This document shows positions 1-6,868 of a DNA stretch of 8,308 nt, in pieces. A model generated the notes under the pieces. The model saw only the letters and a program-made list of their open reading frames with translations. It ran no database searches and had not been told where the DNA came from. Position 1 is the first letter of the stretch; each line of letters starts with the position of its first letter. The stretch spans positions 1 through 8,308 of the forward strand of contig DANZ01000036.1 of NCBI GenBank assembly GCA_002501695.1, given 5' to 3'. This DNA comes from Methanolobus sp. UBA474. GTDB taxonomy: Archaea; Halobacteriota; Methanosarcinia; Methanosarcinales; Methanosarcinaceae. The translations under genes and the position numbers were made by a program.

Positions 1-102
1 TTAAAAAGGATTTATGTTTCTCCAGAAGTATAATCATCAGAAAGGAACAATAAATAAAAAGTAACTGCAGATATTTACTGCAGTTGATATGTAATGATAA
101 AA
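1..102. other. AT-rich intergenic edge of the window
   Basis: No coding region is supported between the left edge and the SulP stop codon. Apart from the hairpin at 63-85 I see only AT-rich sequence. What lies further left is outside the window. Confidence 0.5.
47..85 (-). terminator. Probable hairpin plus T-tract terminator of the SulP gene
   Basis: A perfect 8-bp inverted repeat (AACTGCAG at 63-70, CTGCAGTT at 78-85) encloses a 7-base loop. It lies 18 bases beyond the SulP stop codon. Read on the minus strand, the hairpin is followed at once by a T-rich run (ACTTTTTATTTATTG, about 48-62). Hairpin plus T-tract is the layout of an intrinsic terminator; in archaea the T-tract alone often suffices. 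Function is inferred from position and structure only. Confidence 0.6.
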
Positions 103-1773
103 TTAAGATTGCGCTGCTTTTTCGCTCTCATTCTGCTTCTTCAGATAAGCCAGGGCTTCCTGGGTGCTGTCAAAGACAAGGACATCTTTTTTCTTGATCA
201 GTTCCCTGAGCTCCTTATCCATATCGATCTTTCTCATTACCTCCGGCTGTATCGACGTGATGTAGACATTCTGTTTCCTCTTCTTACTTAAGTGGATGAA
301 ACTCTTTAAGCGCTCGAGCCCGGTTGTATCAATGAACGGGACATATCGCATGCGCAGTACGATGTGGGGTCTACTGATACTTATGTGCTCGTTGATCTTG
401 CTCTCGAACACACTCATAGCACCGAAGAAGAAGGGTCCGTTGATCGTGTAGACCGACACGTTCTTCTCGAGATACGGGTCTGCAAAGATGGTTGCATTGA
501 TGCCTTTTGTCCTGTCGTAGTTCTCCATGGTATGGATATCGATAACGTTTGTCAGCCGTATGAAGAGCAGGATAATGGAAAGGAACATGCCCATCTGCAC
601 AGCGAAGACCAGGTCAGTGAACACTGTCAGCAGGAAGGTGGCAAGCAGCACGGCTGTATCCATCTTGCTGATATTCATTATGGTCTTGAACTCTGTCAGG
701 TTGATCATCCTGACGGATACCAGTATCAGCACACCTGCAAGATATGCCTTGGGGATGAAAGCGGCTACCGGTCCGAAGAAAAGCAGTACTGTCAGCAGGA
801 TCAATGCGTGTATGACACCCGAAACCTGGGTCTTTGCACCCTCCCTTATATTGACAGCGCTCCTTGCGATAGCGGCTGTACAGGGAATGCCTGAGAAGAA
901 TGGCAGTATTACGTTCGCTATTCCCTGTCCCAGCAGTTCCCTGTTGCTGTCGTGCTTGGTGTTTGTCATACCGTCGCAGACCACCGCACAAAGAAGTGCC
1001 TCGATGGCACCCAGAAGAGCAATGGTAAGGGCTGCGGGCAGTACGGCCATGACAAGGTCGACATTCAGAGCTATCATATTAATGCGGGGAAGCTCCGTGG
1101 GGATCGTTCCGACAAGGGGTATTTCCATGTTGAGGCTATATGTCAGCAGCACTGCCAGGAATAGCGCTATTATGGAAGCGGGCAAACTGCTTAAGTATTT
1201 CAGCTTTGCCAGGAGCGCGGGCAGGCGCATCAGGAGCAGGATAGTTCCGATGCATATCAGCACCGCTGTGATGTCTATAATATCAAGCCTGGTGTATATC
1301 TCATAAGCAGTTTCCCATACACGCTCCCTCGCCGGAATGACCATGCCAAGAGCGTTGGGTATCTGCCCTATCAGTATTATCGCACCTATACCGCTGGTGA
1401 ATCCCGAAATAACGGGCAGTGGTATGTACTTGACGACCTTTCCAAGTCTCAGAAGCCCGAAGAGTATCTGGAAAGCACCTGCCAGGAACCCTGCAAGCAA
1501 CAATCCTTCAATCCCGAAACTATGTACTGTTGAAAGGATGATCACTGTCATGGCACCGGTGGGCCCGGTGATGGAATATCTCGAACCGCCCACAGAGGAT
1601 GCAAGCATTCCCGCGATCACGGCTGTGTATAGCCCAAGGACAGGTTCGACACCCGAAGCCATAGCAAAGGCGATGGCGAGGGGAAGCGCTACGATGGCGG
1701 TAATGAAACCAGCCTTAAGATCGCTGGAAAACGATTCTTTAAAATATCGGGTAATTGTCTTTTTTGTTTGCAT
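103..1773 (-). CDS. SulP/SLC26-family anion transporter with C-terminal STAS domain
   Basis: Predicted 556-residue membrane protein of the SulP family, secondary transporters of anions such as sulfate, bicarbonate or dicarboxylates. The N-terminal two thirds (about residues 15-410) is a series of hydrophobic segments. It carries the family's signature GGSRYSITGPTGAM (62-75) and a DGMTNTKHDSNREL stretch (267-280), followed by GQGIAN and SGIP. A cytoplasmic STAS domain follows (about 425-545), with IDTTGLERL (481-489) at the loop that carries the regulatory serine in anti-sigma-factor antagonists; here the residues are Thr-Thr. Length is normal for the family. I chose the ATG at 1773 because it places the usual short amphipathic stretch before the first membrane segment and leaves about 43 bases of leader after the TATA box at 1838-1850. 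The open frame continues to 2013, but that would overlap nth. The Shine-Dalgarno is weak (AGGT 16 bases upstream). Substrate cannot be assigned; no diagnostic neighbour is present. Confidence 0.9.
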   Translation of the reverse strand: MQTKKTITRYFKESFSSDLKAGFITAIVALPLAIAFAMASGVEPVLGLYTAVIAGMLASSVGGSRYSITGPTGAMTVIILSTVHSFGIEGLLLAGFLAGAFQILFGLLRLGKVVKYIPLPVISGFTSGIGAIILIGQIPNALGMVIPARERVWETAYEIYTRLDIIDITAVLICIGTILLLMRLPALLAKLKYLSSLPASIIALFLAVLLTYSLNMEIPLVGTIPTELPRINMIALNVDLVMAVLPAALTIALLGAIEALLCAVVCDGMTNTKHDSNRELLGQGIANVILPFFSGIPCTAAIARSAVNIREGAKTQVSGVIHALILLTVLLFFGPVAAFIPKAYLAGVLILVSVRMINLTEFKTIMNISKMDTAVLLATFLLTVFTDLVFAVQMGMFLSIILLFIRLTNVIDIHTMENYDRTKGINATIFADPYLEKNVSVYTINGPFFFGAMSVFESKINEHISISRPHIVLRMRYVPFIDTTGLERLKSFIHLSKKRKQNVYITSIQPEVMRKIDMDKELRELIKKKDVLVFDSTQEALAYLKKQNESEKAAQS

Positions 1774-1943
1774 TATATCAAGCCGGCTGACCTGGGTCAA
1801 AATTAGACTGATAAAGCGCATTAGAGGAAACACCCTGTATATATAATTAACCTCAAATGGAAATGTTTTGATTCTATGAATGTTTATGTTCGTGATTAAA
1901 ATGAAAGGAATGAGTATAATCAAAACTAAAATGAGTGATATTT
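1774..1943. other. nth-SulP intergenic region with T-tracts and an inverted repeat
   Basis: 170 bp, strongly AT-rich. Just after the nth stop the minus strand has two T4 tracts (CATTTTAGTTTTGATT, about 1918-1933), a plausible archaeal T-tract terminator for nth. GTTTTGATT (1865-1873) and AATCAAAAC (1918-1926) form a perfect 9-bp inverted repeat 44 bases apart. The SulP TATA box lies at 1838-1850. No gene is seen. Confidence 0.4.
1838..1850 (-). promoter_or_regulatory. Candidate TATA-box promoter of the SulP gene
   Basis: On the minus strand this reads TTAATTATATATA, preceded by purine-rich GAGG that could act as a BRE. Initiation about 25 bases downstream would fall near 1816. That excludes an ATG at 1821 and supports the start at 1773. 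Inferred from consensus and spacing alone. Confidence 0.5.
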
Positions 1944-2603
1944 TTAAACCCTGCTTGACGGGCACAGCATGTTGACCACACACGCCTCGCACCTGGGCTT
2001 GCGCGCTACACACACCTTCCTGCCGTGCAGTATCAGTGTCATGGAGAGAGCCTCCAGGTCTTCTCTTTTAGCGATGGCCATCAGGTCCTTCTCTATCTTC
2101 TCCGGGTCTTCGTACCGGGTGAATCCCAGGCGGCGGGAGAGGCGTTTAACGTGTGTGTCCACTGCAATACCTTCGATCTTACCGAAGGCTCTTGAGAGCA
2201 CTATGTTGGCGGTCTTGCGGCCGACCCCGGGGAGCTTCAGCAGGCCTTCCATGGTATCGGGAACCCGGCCGCTGAACTCCGAGAGCATTATCTGTGCGCT
2301 GGAAATGATGTGTTTTGCTTTCTGGCGGTAGAAACCGGTGGAATATATCTCTTTTTCGAATTCCCGGATATTTGCAGTCGCGTAGTCCCCTATGGTGCGG
2401 TATTTCCTGAAAAGGGACTGTGTGACAACGTTCACCTGGCGGTCCGTACACTGGGCTGAGAGAATGGTAGCCACAAGCAGCTCCAGGGGATTGCTGAAAT
2501 GCAGGGCCGGGGCAGCGCCGGGATATTCCTGTTTCAGGATCGCGAAAATGCGATCGAAGTTATCTGTGTTGTCCGATACTGTAGCCTGGAGTTCAGCGGT
2601 CAT
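1944..2603 (-). CDS. nth: Endonuclease III (DNA glycosylase/AP lyase)
   Basis: Base-excision repair enzyme that removes oxidised pyrimidines and cleaves the abasic site by beta-elimination. Numbering from the ATG at 2603 (219 residues; E. coli Nth has 211), the helix-hairpin-helix motif LPGVGRKTAN spans about 124-133 with catalytic Lys130. The second catalytic residue Asp149 lies in IAVDTHVKR. The C-terminus has the complete [4Fe-4S] ligand set Cys198-X6-Cys205-X2-Cys208-X5-Cys214. SAQCTDRQVN (about 49-58) is the typical N-terminal family motif. An in-frame GTG at 2660 would add 19 residues (rich in Lys, Arg and Tyr) lacking family similarity that I can recognise. It also sits where transcription should begin from the TATA-like ATTTATATT at 2685-2693, so I prefer 2603. 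Neither start has a clear Shine-Dalgarno. All key residues are present, so it should be active. Confidence 0.93.
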   Translation of the reverse strand: MTAELQATVSDNTDNFDRIFAILKQEYPGAAPALHFSNPLELLVATILSAQCTDRQVNVVTQSLFRKYRTIGDYATANIREFEKEIYSTGFYRQKAKHIISSAQIMLSEFSGRVPDTMEGLLKLPGVGRKTANIVLSRAFGKIEGIAVDTHVKRLSRRLGFTRYEDPEKIEKDLMAIAKREDLEALSMTLILHGRKVCVARKPRCEACVVNMLCPSSRV

Positions 2604-2684
2604 GTATGCATATACTAAATACTTGTTCTTATGAGTTTTTCGAAACCCGTTCGTTTCCACTCGAACATATAATAATTACTCAAT

Positions 2685-2693
2685 AATATAAAT
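2685..2693 (-). promoter_or_regulatory. Candidate TATA box of nth
   Basis: The minus strand reads ATTTATATT in a very AT-rich stretch between porB and nth. Initiation would be expected near 2662, giving a leader of about 59 bases to the ATG at 2603. A second, weaker candidate (TTATTATATG) lies about 15 bases downstream, so exact assignment is uncertain. Confidence 0.35.
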
Positions 2694-2716
2694 ATGTGAA
2701 TAAAATATGCACTAGT

Positions 2717-2733
2717 AAAAGGTGTCCTAAAAA
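2717..2733 (-). terminator. Possible T-tract terminator of the por operon
   Basis: Downstream of the porB stop the minus strand has GCTTTTTAGG (T5 at 2729-2733) followed by CCTTTTAC (T4 at 2717-2720), with no stable hairpin seen. Short U-tracts in the 3' region are typical archaeal termination signals. The por operon must end before nth if nth uses its own promoter. The rest of 2604-2755 is AT-rich spacer without a gene. Confidence 0.35.
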
Positions 2734-2755
2734 GCAGTAAAGAAGAGCAGGCCGT

Positions 2756-3634
2756 TCAGAGGCCGAACTCTTCAATGTTCTTGTCAGCGATAGCCTGTAT
2801 CTTTGCGATCTCTTCCGCTCCGCCTTCCATGGTGAAGAGGTGCTTGAAACGGCGCTGCATTTTGAGGTATTCATCAACAGGCCTCTTATTATTGCCTATC
2901 TTGCGTACCTTGGTGACCTTTCCATCCTCAACTTCGTATAGTGGCCACAGACCTGTCTGCACAGCCATCCTTGCAACTTCAACGGTCTTGGAGGTATCGA
3001 ATCCCCAGCCGGTGGTGCATGGCGCATGGCAGTGTATGTATGTCGGGCCCTCGATCTCGGTGGCTTTCTTTACCTTGGCGATCATGTCCTTGGGGTATGC
3101 AAGGGACGTAGTGGCAACATAGGGTGAACCGTGTGCAACCATGATCGCAGGCATGTTCTTCTTGAGCCTTGGGTTTCCCAATGAAACCTTGCCTGCAGGA
3201 CTTGTAGTCGTGGAAGCGCCATAAGGGGTACCTGCACTTCTCTGCACACCGGTGTTCATATAAGCCTCATTATCAATGCACACATAGGTAAAGTTGTGGC
3301 CTCTCTCAAAGGCACCGGACAGGGCCTGCAACCCTATATCCATAGTGGCACCGTCGCCGCCCATTGCAATTATCTTCGGGCCCTGCTTTCCAAGGGCTTT
3401 GAGTGCAGCCTCTATTCCAGAGGCAACAGCGCTTGCGTTCTCGAAAAGTGAGTGTATCCAGGGGACATCCCAGGAACTCTCAGGGTAAGGAGTGGTCATA
3501 ACTTCAAGACATCCGGTAGGGCTTACTACAATACAGTCCTCTCCGGCGCCCATCAGGGTAAACTTTGCAGCCATTGCATCACAGCAGCCTGCACATCCCC
3601 TGTGTCCCGGGGCTAACAGTGATATTGATTTCAT
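2756..3634 (-). CDS. porB: Pyruvate:ferredoxin oxidoreductase, beta subunit (TPP and proximal FeS cluster)
   Basis: Subunit of pyruvate synthase/pyruvate:ferredoxin oxidoreductase, which interconverts pyruvate + CoA and acetyl-CoA + CO2 using ferredoxin. The 292-residue chain has the thiamine-diphosphate motif starting GGDGATMDIG (92-101) and closing at DNEAYMNTG (121-129). It also has the four cysteines expected to hold the proximal [4Fe-4S] cluster: Cys14, Cys17, Cys42 and Cys206 (in HAPCTTGWG). An extra cysteine, Cys18, adjoins Cys17. DNEAYMNTGVQRS favours the pyruvate enzyme over the 2-oxoglutarate and indolepyruvate relatives. The ATG overlaps the porA stop as ATGA (4 bases). A strong Shine-Dalgarno AGGAGG sits 7 bases upstream, inside the porA 3' end, so translation is probably coupled. 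Last gene of the operon. Confidence 0.95.
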   Translation of the reverse strand: MKSISLLAPGHRGCAGCCDAMAAKFTLMGAGEDCIVVSPTGCLEVMTTPYPESSWDVPWIHSLFENASAVASGIEAALKALGKQGPKIIAMGGDGATMDIGLQALSGAFERGHNFTYVCIDNEAYMNTGVQRSAGTPYGASTTTSPAGKVSLGNPRLKKNMPAIMVAHGSPYVATTSLAYPKDMIAKVKKATEIEGPTYIHCHAPCTTGWGFDTSKTVEVARMAVQTGLWPLYEVEDGKVTKVRKIGNNKRPVDEYLKMQRRFKHLFTMEGGAEEIAKIQAIADKNIEEFGL

Positions 3635-4845
3635 ATCAGTTCCTCCTTCAGATCAGTGAATTGGCTCTCTGTCCTGATGCCTGACCTCATTACTTCCTCT
3701 GCGTCAGCTATGATCTTCTCAATAGTGCTCATCGGTATGTCACGTCCGCCGTGTCCTATCATATAGCCTATTACAGGGACATCGATATCAGTGTTGTAGA
3801 GAACGGACTTTGTTTCAATGAACAGAGCGCCTGCGTTCATGCCAAGTGAGATGTTCTTGTCAAGGACAACAACGACCTTTGCATCCCGGACGACATTCAT
3901 AATAGCTTGTGCCGGGAAAGGCCTGAATGCCCTGACCTTCAGCAGTCCTACCTTGACGTTCTTCTCCCTGAGGCGGTCAATGACATCCTTGATGGTTCCT
4001 ACAATGGAGCCCATCGCCATGATGATGATATCTGCATCCTCGGTCCTGTATTCATCTATAAGTCCTCCGAAATGCCTGCCGTACATGTCGTAAAACTCGC
4101 TGGCGACGTCCTCTATCTTTTTCAGGGCATTCTGCATGGCCTGTTCCTGCTGGTACCTGAACTCAGTATAGAAGTTCGGGTCCGCGAATGCACCGAATGT
4201 CATGGGATTCTTAGGGTCAAGTATACGGTCCGGCCTGAAAGGCGGCAGGAACTCGTCAGTGATATCCTGTTCAAGGAGCACCAGAGGCTCGTAGACATGT
4301 GAAAGGATGAAACCGTCCATACATGTCATGCTGGGCATCATGATATCTTTGTCCTCGGATATCTTGAAAGCCTGTGCTGTCATATCGGAGATCTCCTGGA
4401 TGTTCTCGGCGTAGAGCTGTATCCAGCCTGTGTCCCTCTGGGATATCGAGTCCTGCTGATCGTTCCAGATGTTGATCGGGGCGCTAACGGCCCTGTTGGC
4501 AACCGTCATGACTATCGGCATCCTCATACCTGCCACGTTGAACAGGACCTCGTGCATAAGCTCCAGTCCCTGGGACGTTGTGGCTGAATAGGATCTTGCA
4601 CCGACCGCTGATGAACCGACAAGTGCTGAAAGTGCTGAGAATTCCGACTCCACATTGATATACTCGCAGTTTTGTATCTCGCCGTCTGCCATGAACTGGG
4701 AGAGATCCTCCACGATATGTGTCTGCGGGGTGATAGGATATGCTGATATCACATTTGGCCTGCAGGTCTTGACGGCGTGTGCAACAGCATAGGACCCTTC
4801 CACGACGACCATCTTCTGCTTATCCATCTTCATATCATACGCCAT
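3631..4845 (-). CDS. porA: Pyruvate:ferredoxin oxidoreductase, alpha subunit
   Basis: Large catalytic subunit (404 residues) that with PorB forms the thiamine-diphosphate active site. Visible motifs are AYPITPQT (35-42), NVESEFSALSA (64-74, with the Glu66 expected to touch the TPP pyrimidine ring), ATTSQGLELM (88-97) and NIWNDQQDSISQRDTGW (125-141). The C-terminal half (from about residue 270) has a transketolase-C-like segment ending in GYMIGHGGRDI. Length is normal for the separate archaeal alpha subunit. The frame is open 14 codons further, but the ATG at 4845 has GGAGG 7 bases upstream and overlaps the porD stop by one base (TAATG), so the upstream extension into porD is rejected. Neighbours porD before and porB after complete the complex. 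Confidence 0.95.
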   Translation of the reverse strand: MAYDMKMDKQKMVVVEGSYAVAHAVKTCRPNVISAYPITPQTHIVEDLSQFMADGEIQNCEYINVESEFSALSALVGSSAVGARSYSATTSQGLELMHEVLFNVAGMRMPIVMTVANRAVSAPINIWNDQQDSISQRDTGWIQLYAENIQEISDMTAQAFKISEDKDIMMPSMTCMDGFILSHVYEPLVLLEQDITDEFLPPFRPDRILDPKNPMTFGAFADPNFYTEFRYQQEQAMQNALKKIEDVASEFYDMYGRHFGGLIDEYRTEDADIIIMAMGSIVGTIKDVIDRLREKNVKVGLLKVRAFRPFPAQAIMNVVRDAKVVVVLDKNISLGMNAGALFIETKSVLYNTDIDVPVIGYMIGHGGRDIPMSTIEKIIADAEEVMRSGIRTESQFTDLKEELI

Positions 4846-5105
4846 TATTTTTCCTCCAGGACCATTGTAATAGCACTCTTTGGACATTCGTTAGCACATA
4901 TGCCGCATCCCTTGCAGTAATTATAGTCGAACTCAAAATAGCCGTCTCCCTTAGGTCTCACTGAACTGTCAGGGCAGAGCAACTCGCATAACTTGCATTT
5001 TATGCATTTGTCGTAATCGTAGACAGGCTTGAAGGTCCTCCATCCGCCGGTCTTGTTGACCCTGCTGGTACCTGCCTCGCAAATGGCTCCGGGAACTATC
5101 TTCAA
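4845..5105 (-). CDS. porD: Pyruvate:ferredoxin oxidoreductase, delta subunit (2x[4Fe-4S] ferredoxin-like)
   Basis: Small 86-residue electron-transfer subunit carrying electrons between the TPP site in PorAB and external ferredoxin. Two complete cluster motifs of the CxxCxxCxxxCP type are present: Cys34, 37, 40, 44 and Cys64, 67, 70, 74. The N-terminal GTSRVNKTGGWRTFKP (12-27) is characteristic of PorD-type subunits rather than free ferredoxins. The start codon is TTG at 5105: no in-frame ATG occurs before residue 81, the TTG overlaps the porG stop as TTGA, and a strong GGAGGG lies 6 bases upstream. Its own 3' end contains the Shine-Dalgarno for porA. Start assignment rests on the ribosome site, gene overlap and family length. 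Confidence 0.93.
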   Translation of the reverse strand: MKIVPGAICEAGTSRVNKTGGWRTFKPVYDYDKCIKCKLCELLCPDSSVRPKGDGYFEFDYNYCKGCGICANECPKSAITMVLEEK

Positions 5106-5647
5106 TTCTGTCCCTCCATCATCTCGTATGCTTTCATAATAGCCTCGGCGTTCCTCTCTCCGATCTTACCCGGAAATCTTTCCCTGACCGCTTCCATAAT
5201 GGATTCCGGTTTTATCTCACCTGTGGCGCCGGCGAAAGCTCCAAGCAGCACAGTGTTGACGATCGGCATCCCAATGACATCGAGCGCGATCTTTGTAGCG
5301 TTCACGGTCATTATCCTTGCCTTTGTATCAATCTTAAATGTTTCCGGATCGAACTCACTGTTGATAATAAGGATCCCGTCATCCTTCAGGCCGCTGGCCA
5401 CATCGACAGACTCCAGTAATGTCGGGTCTTGCACGATCACGTAATCGGGTTTGTATATCTGGCTTCTCAACCGTATTGGAATATCGCTTATCCTGGTGAA
5501 AGCCTGGACAGGTGCTCCCCTTCTTTCCACTCCGAAAGCCGGGAAAGCCTGGCTGAACTTGCTATCCGCAAAAGCAGCAACAGCCAGAAGCTCAGCAGCT
5601 GTGACCGAACCCTGACCTCCCCGGCCGTGTATTCTTATTTCTTTCAT
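5102..5647 (-). CDS. porG: Pyruvate:ferredoxin oxidoreductase, gamma subunit
   Basis: Gamma subunit (181 residues) of pyruvate synthase, corresponding to the domain that helps bind CoA in single-chain enzymes. The N-terminus has the family signature IHGRGGQGSVTAAELLA (about 5-21), followed by FGVERRGAPVQAFTRIS, which places it among 2-oxoacid:ferredoxin oxidoreductase gamma subunits. I chose the ATG at 5647 because GGAG(AG) lies 9 bases upstream. The in-frame ATG at 5662 has no Shine-Dalgarno and would add only MESST. First gene of the por operon; it overlaps porD by 4 bases. In methanogens the complex works mainly in the pyruvate-synthesising direction, feeding gluconeogenesis and amino acids. 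Confidence 0.94.
   Translation of the reverse strand: MKEIRIHGRGGQGSVTAAELLAVAAFADSKFSQAFPAFGVERRGAPVQAFTRISDIPIRLRSQIYKPDYVIVQDPTLLESVDVASGLKDDGILIINSEFDPETFKIDTKARIMTVNATKIALDVIGMPIVNTVLLGAFAGATGEIKPESIMEAVRERFPGKIGERNAEAIMKAYEMMEGQN
5112..5117 (-). promoter_or_regulatory. Ribosome binding site fixing the TTG start of porD
   Basis: The minus strand reads GGAGGG within the last codons of porG, 6 bases before the TTG at 5105. It is what makes the TTG credible, since no nearby ATG or GTG exists in frame. Confidence 0.75.
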
Positions 5648-5911
5648 TGTAGAACTCTCCATAGGTAGTATAGTAGTAAATGGTGATATAGCAAGGGCAA
5701 TTTTTGACAGGGTGCGTTATCAAGGTGCTGCACAATAGCCTGTTTTCACATACGTGGCTTACTGCACCTCTTTTTTCTCATCCGCCTTCAAATGCCATGT
5801 TTAATTGTGTAGAATCGATTAATGGCTATTTAGTCTTTCGGTAATTTACGCTGTGAAGTTAATTAAAATTACTTTTATTTAACAAAATCATTAAATAAAG
5901 CCGGCATGATA
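5648..5911. promoter_or_regulatory. 264-bp gene-free region carrying the por promoter and dus 3' end
   Basis: No supported gene. The dus side has an AT-only perfect 9-bp inverted repeat (TTTATTTAA 5874-5882, TTAAATAAA 5891-5899, 8-base loop) followed on the minus strand by AGTAATTTTAATT, a weak terminator candidate for dus. The porG side has a modest TATA-like CTATATC (minus strand, about 5685-5691) that would give a leader of about 15 bases. Also present are AGGTGC (5723-5728) opposite GCACCT (5764-5769) and a palindrome AATCGATT (5813-5820). Which of these act is unknown. Confidence 0.4.
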
Positions 5912-6868
5912 TCACAATGCGTCGCGATACATTCCCCTGGCGCATTCTATGATCCCTTCAATGTCCTTTGCATCTGCGATTCCCGTCCTTATGTATTTAC
6001 CTCCCGGGATACCTTTCGTGAACCATTGCGCATGGGATCTCAGATTCACCTTATGTGTCAGGCCATGCTCCTGAAGCAGCCTGAGATATTTCTCAAGGTC
6101 TCTGACCCTCTGGCAGCATTCATTATATTCCAGCAGCTCCCCTGTTTTAAGGTAGTGCGAGATCCTCCTGAAGAGAAAGGGGTTCCCCATTGCCGCTCTT
6201 CCTATCATTATCCCGTCACATCCGGTATATTCCAGAGTATCCCTTGCAGATATCTCATCAATGATATCACCGTTGGCGATAACAGGTATGGATACTTCAC
6301 ATTTGATCCTCTTTGCATATTCATGCATGGCCTTTCCGGAATAGTGTTGCTGCTGTGTTCTGCCGTGAACAGTTATTGCGCATGCACCCGCAGTTTCGAT
6401 AAGTCCTGCTATTTGCACTGTCTTTTCCATGTCCTCAAGCACGCGTATCTTTGCAGTCACAGGCGCTGAGACAGTTTCGCAGAGTTCCTTTGTTATACGA
6501 TAGATAAGGTCGGGTGACCGCAGCAGGGCTGATCCGGACCCGTCTTTGGTCAGCAGGTTTGAGGGGCAGCCGAAGTTGATGTCTATTATATCGGGGTTAT
6601 AGGTTTCCTCTATCTTCAGGGCTGCTCTGGACATGATCCCGGGAGAATTGCCGAATATCTGTATCCCAAAAGGCCTCTCATCCTTGAAGCTTAAACCCCT
6701 CTCGAAGGCCTTTGCACTCTCATAGACGATAGCGTCAGAGCTTATCATTTCCGAGTAGGTCATGGATGCGCCGTAGTTCCTGCACATAAGGCGAAAAGGA
6801 ATGTTTGTAACATCTGCCATGGGGGCAAGGAATATATTTCCGGGGAAGTGCACTTTTTCTATCTTCAT
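5912..6868 (-). CDS. dus: tRNA-dihydrouridine synthase
   Basis: FMN-dependent TIM-barrel enzyme that reduces specific uridines in the tRNA D-loop to dihydrouridine with NAD(P)H. In the 318-residue product: the N-terminal FMN motif APMADVTNIPFR (15-26), catalytic Cys101 in DINFGCPSN, then TKDGSGSALL, AKIR (139-142), VHGRT (167-171), IANGDI (197-202) and GRAAMGNPFLF (223-233). The C-terminal 75 residues form the helical tRNA-binding part (RSHAQWFTKGIPGG). Length and motifs are those of the DusB-like branch. The ATG at 6868 has AGGA a few bases upstream. The frame is open to 7009, but that extension lies in the intergenic promoter region and lacks family character. Divergent from the UPF0200 gene. 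Which tRNA positions it modifies is not readable from sequence. Confidence 0.93.
   Translation of the reverse strand: MKIEKVHFPGNIFLAPMADVTNIPFRLMCRNYGASMTYSEMISSDAIVYESAKAFERGLSFKDERPFGIQIFGNSPGIMSRAALKIEETYNPDIIDINFGCPSNLLTKDGSGSALLRSPDLIYRITKELCETVSAPVTAKIRVLEDMEKTVQIAGLIETAGACAITVHGRTQQQHYSGKAMHEYAKRIKCEVSIPVIANGDIIDEISARDTLEYTGCDGIMIGRAAMGNPFLFRRISHYLKTGELLEYNECCQRVRDLEKYLRLLQEHGLTHKVNLRSHAQWFTKGIPGGKYIRTGIADAKDIEGIIECARGMYRDAL

Noticed and set aside
527..1306. 259-codon plus-strand open frame opposite the SulP gene
   Set aside because: It lies entirely antisense to a well-supported conserved gene, has no recognisable domain and no independent promoter or ribosome site.
1774..2013. 80-codon upstream extension of the SulP reading frame overlapping nth
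   Set aside because: It crosses the nth stop and 70 bases of nth coding sequence, covers the TATA box, and adds a hydrophobic stretch absent from the usual SulP N-terminus.
4846..4887. 14-codon N-terminal extension of porA into porD
   Set aside because: It would translate the cysteine-rich PorD tail in another frame; the ATG at 4845 has an ideal GGAGG and a stop/start overlap.
5906..6469. 187-codon plus-strand open frame opposite dus
   Set aside because: Antisense to conserved Dus motifs; the cysteine-rich product resembles no family and is best explained as a shadow.
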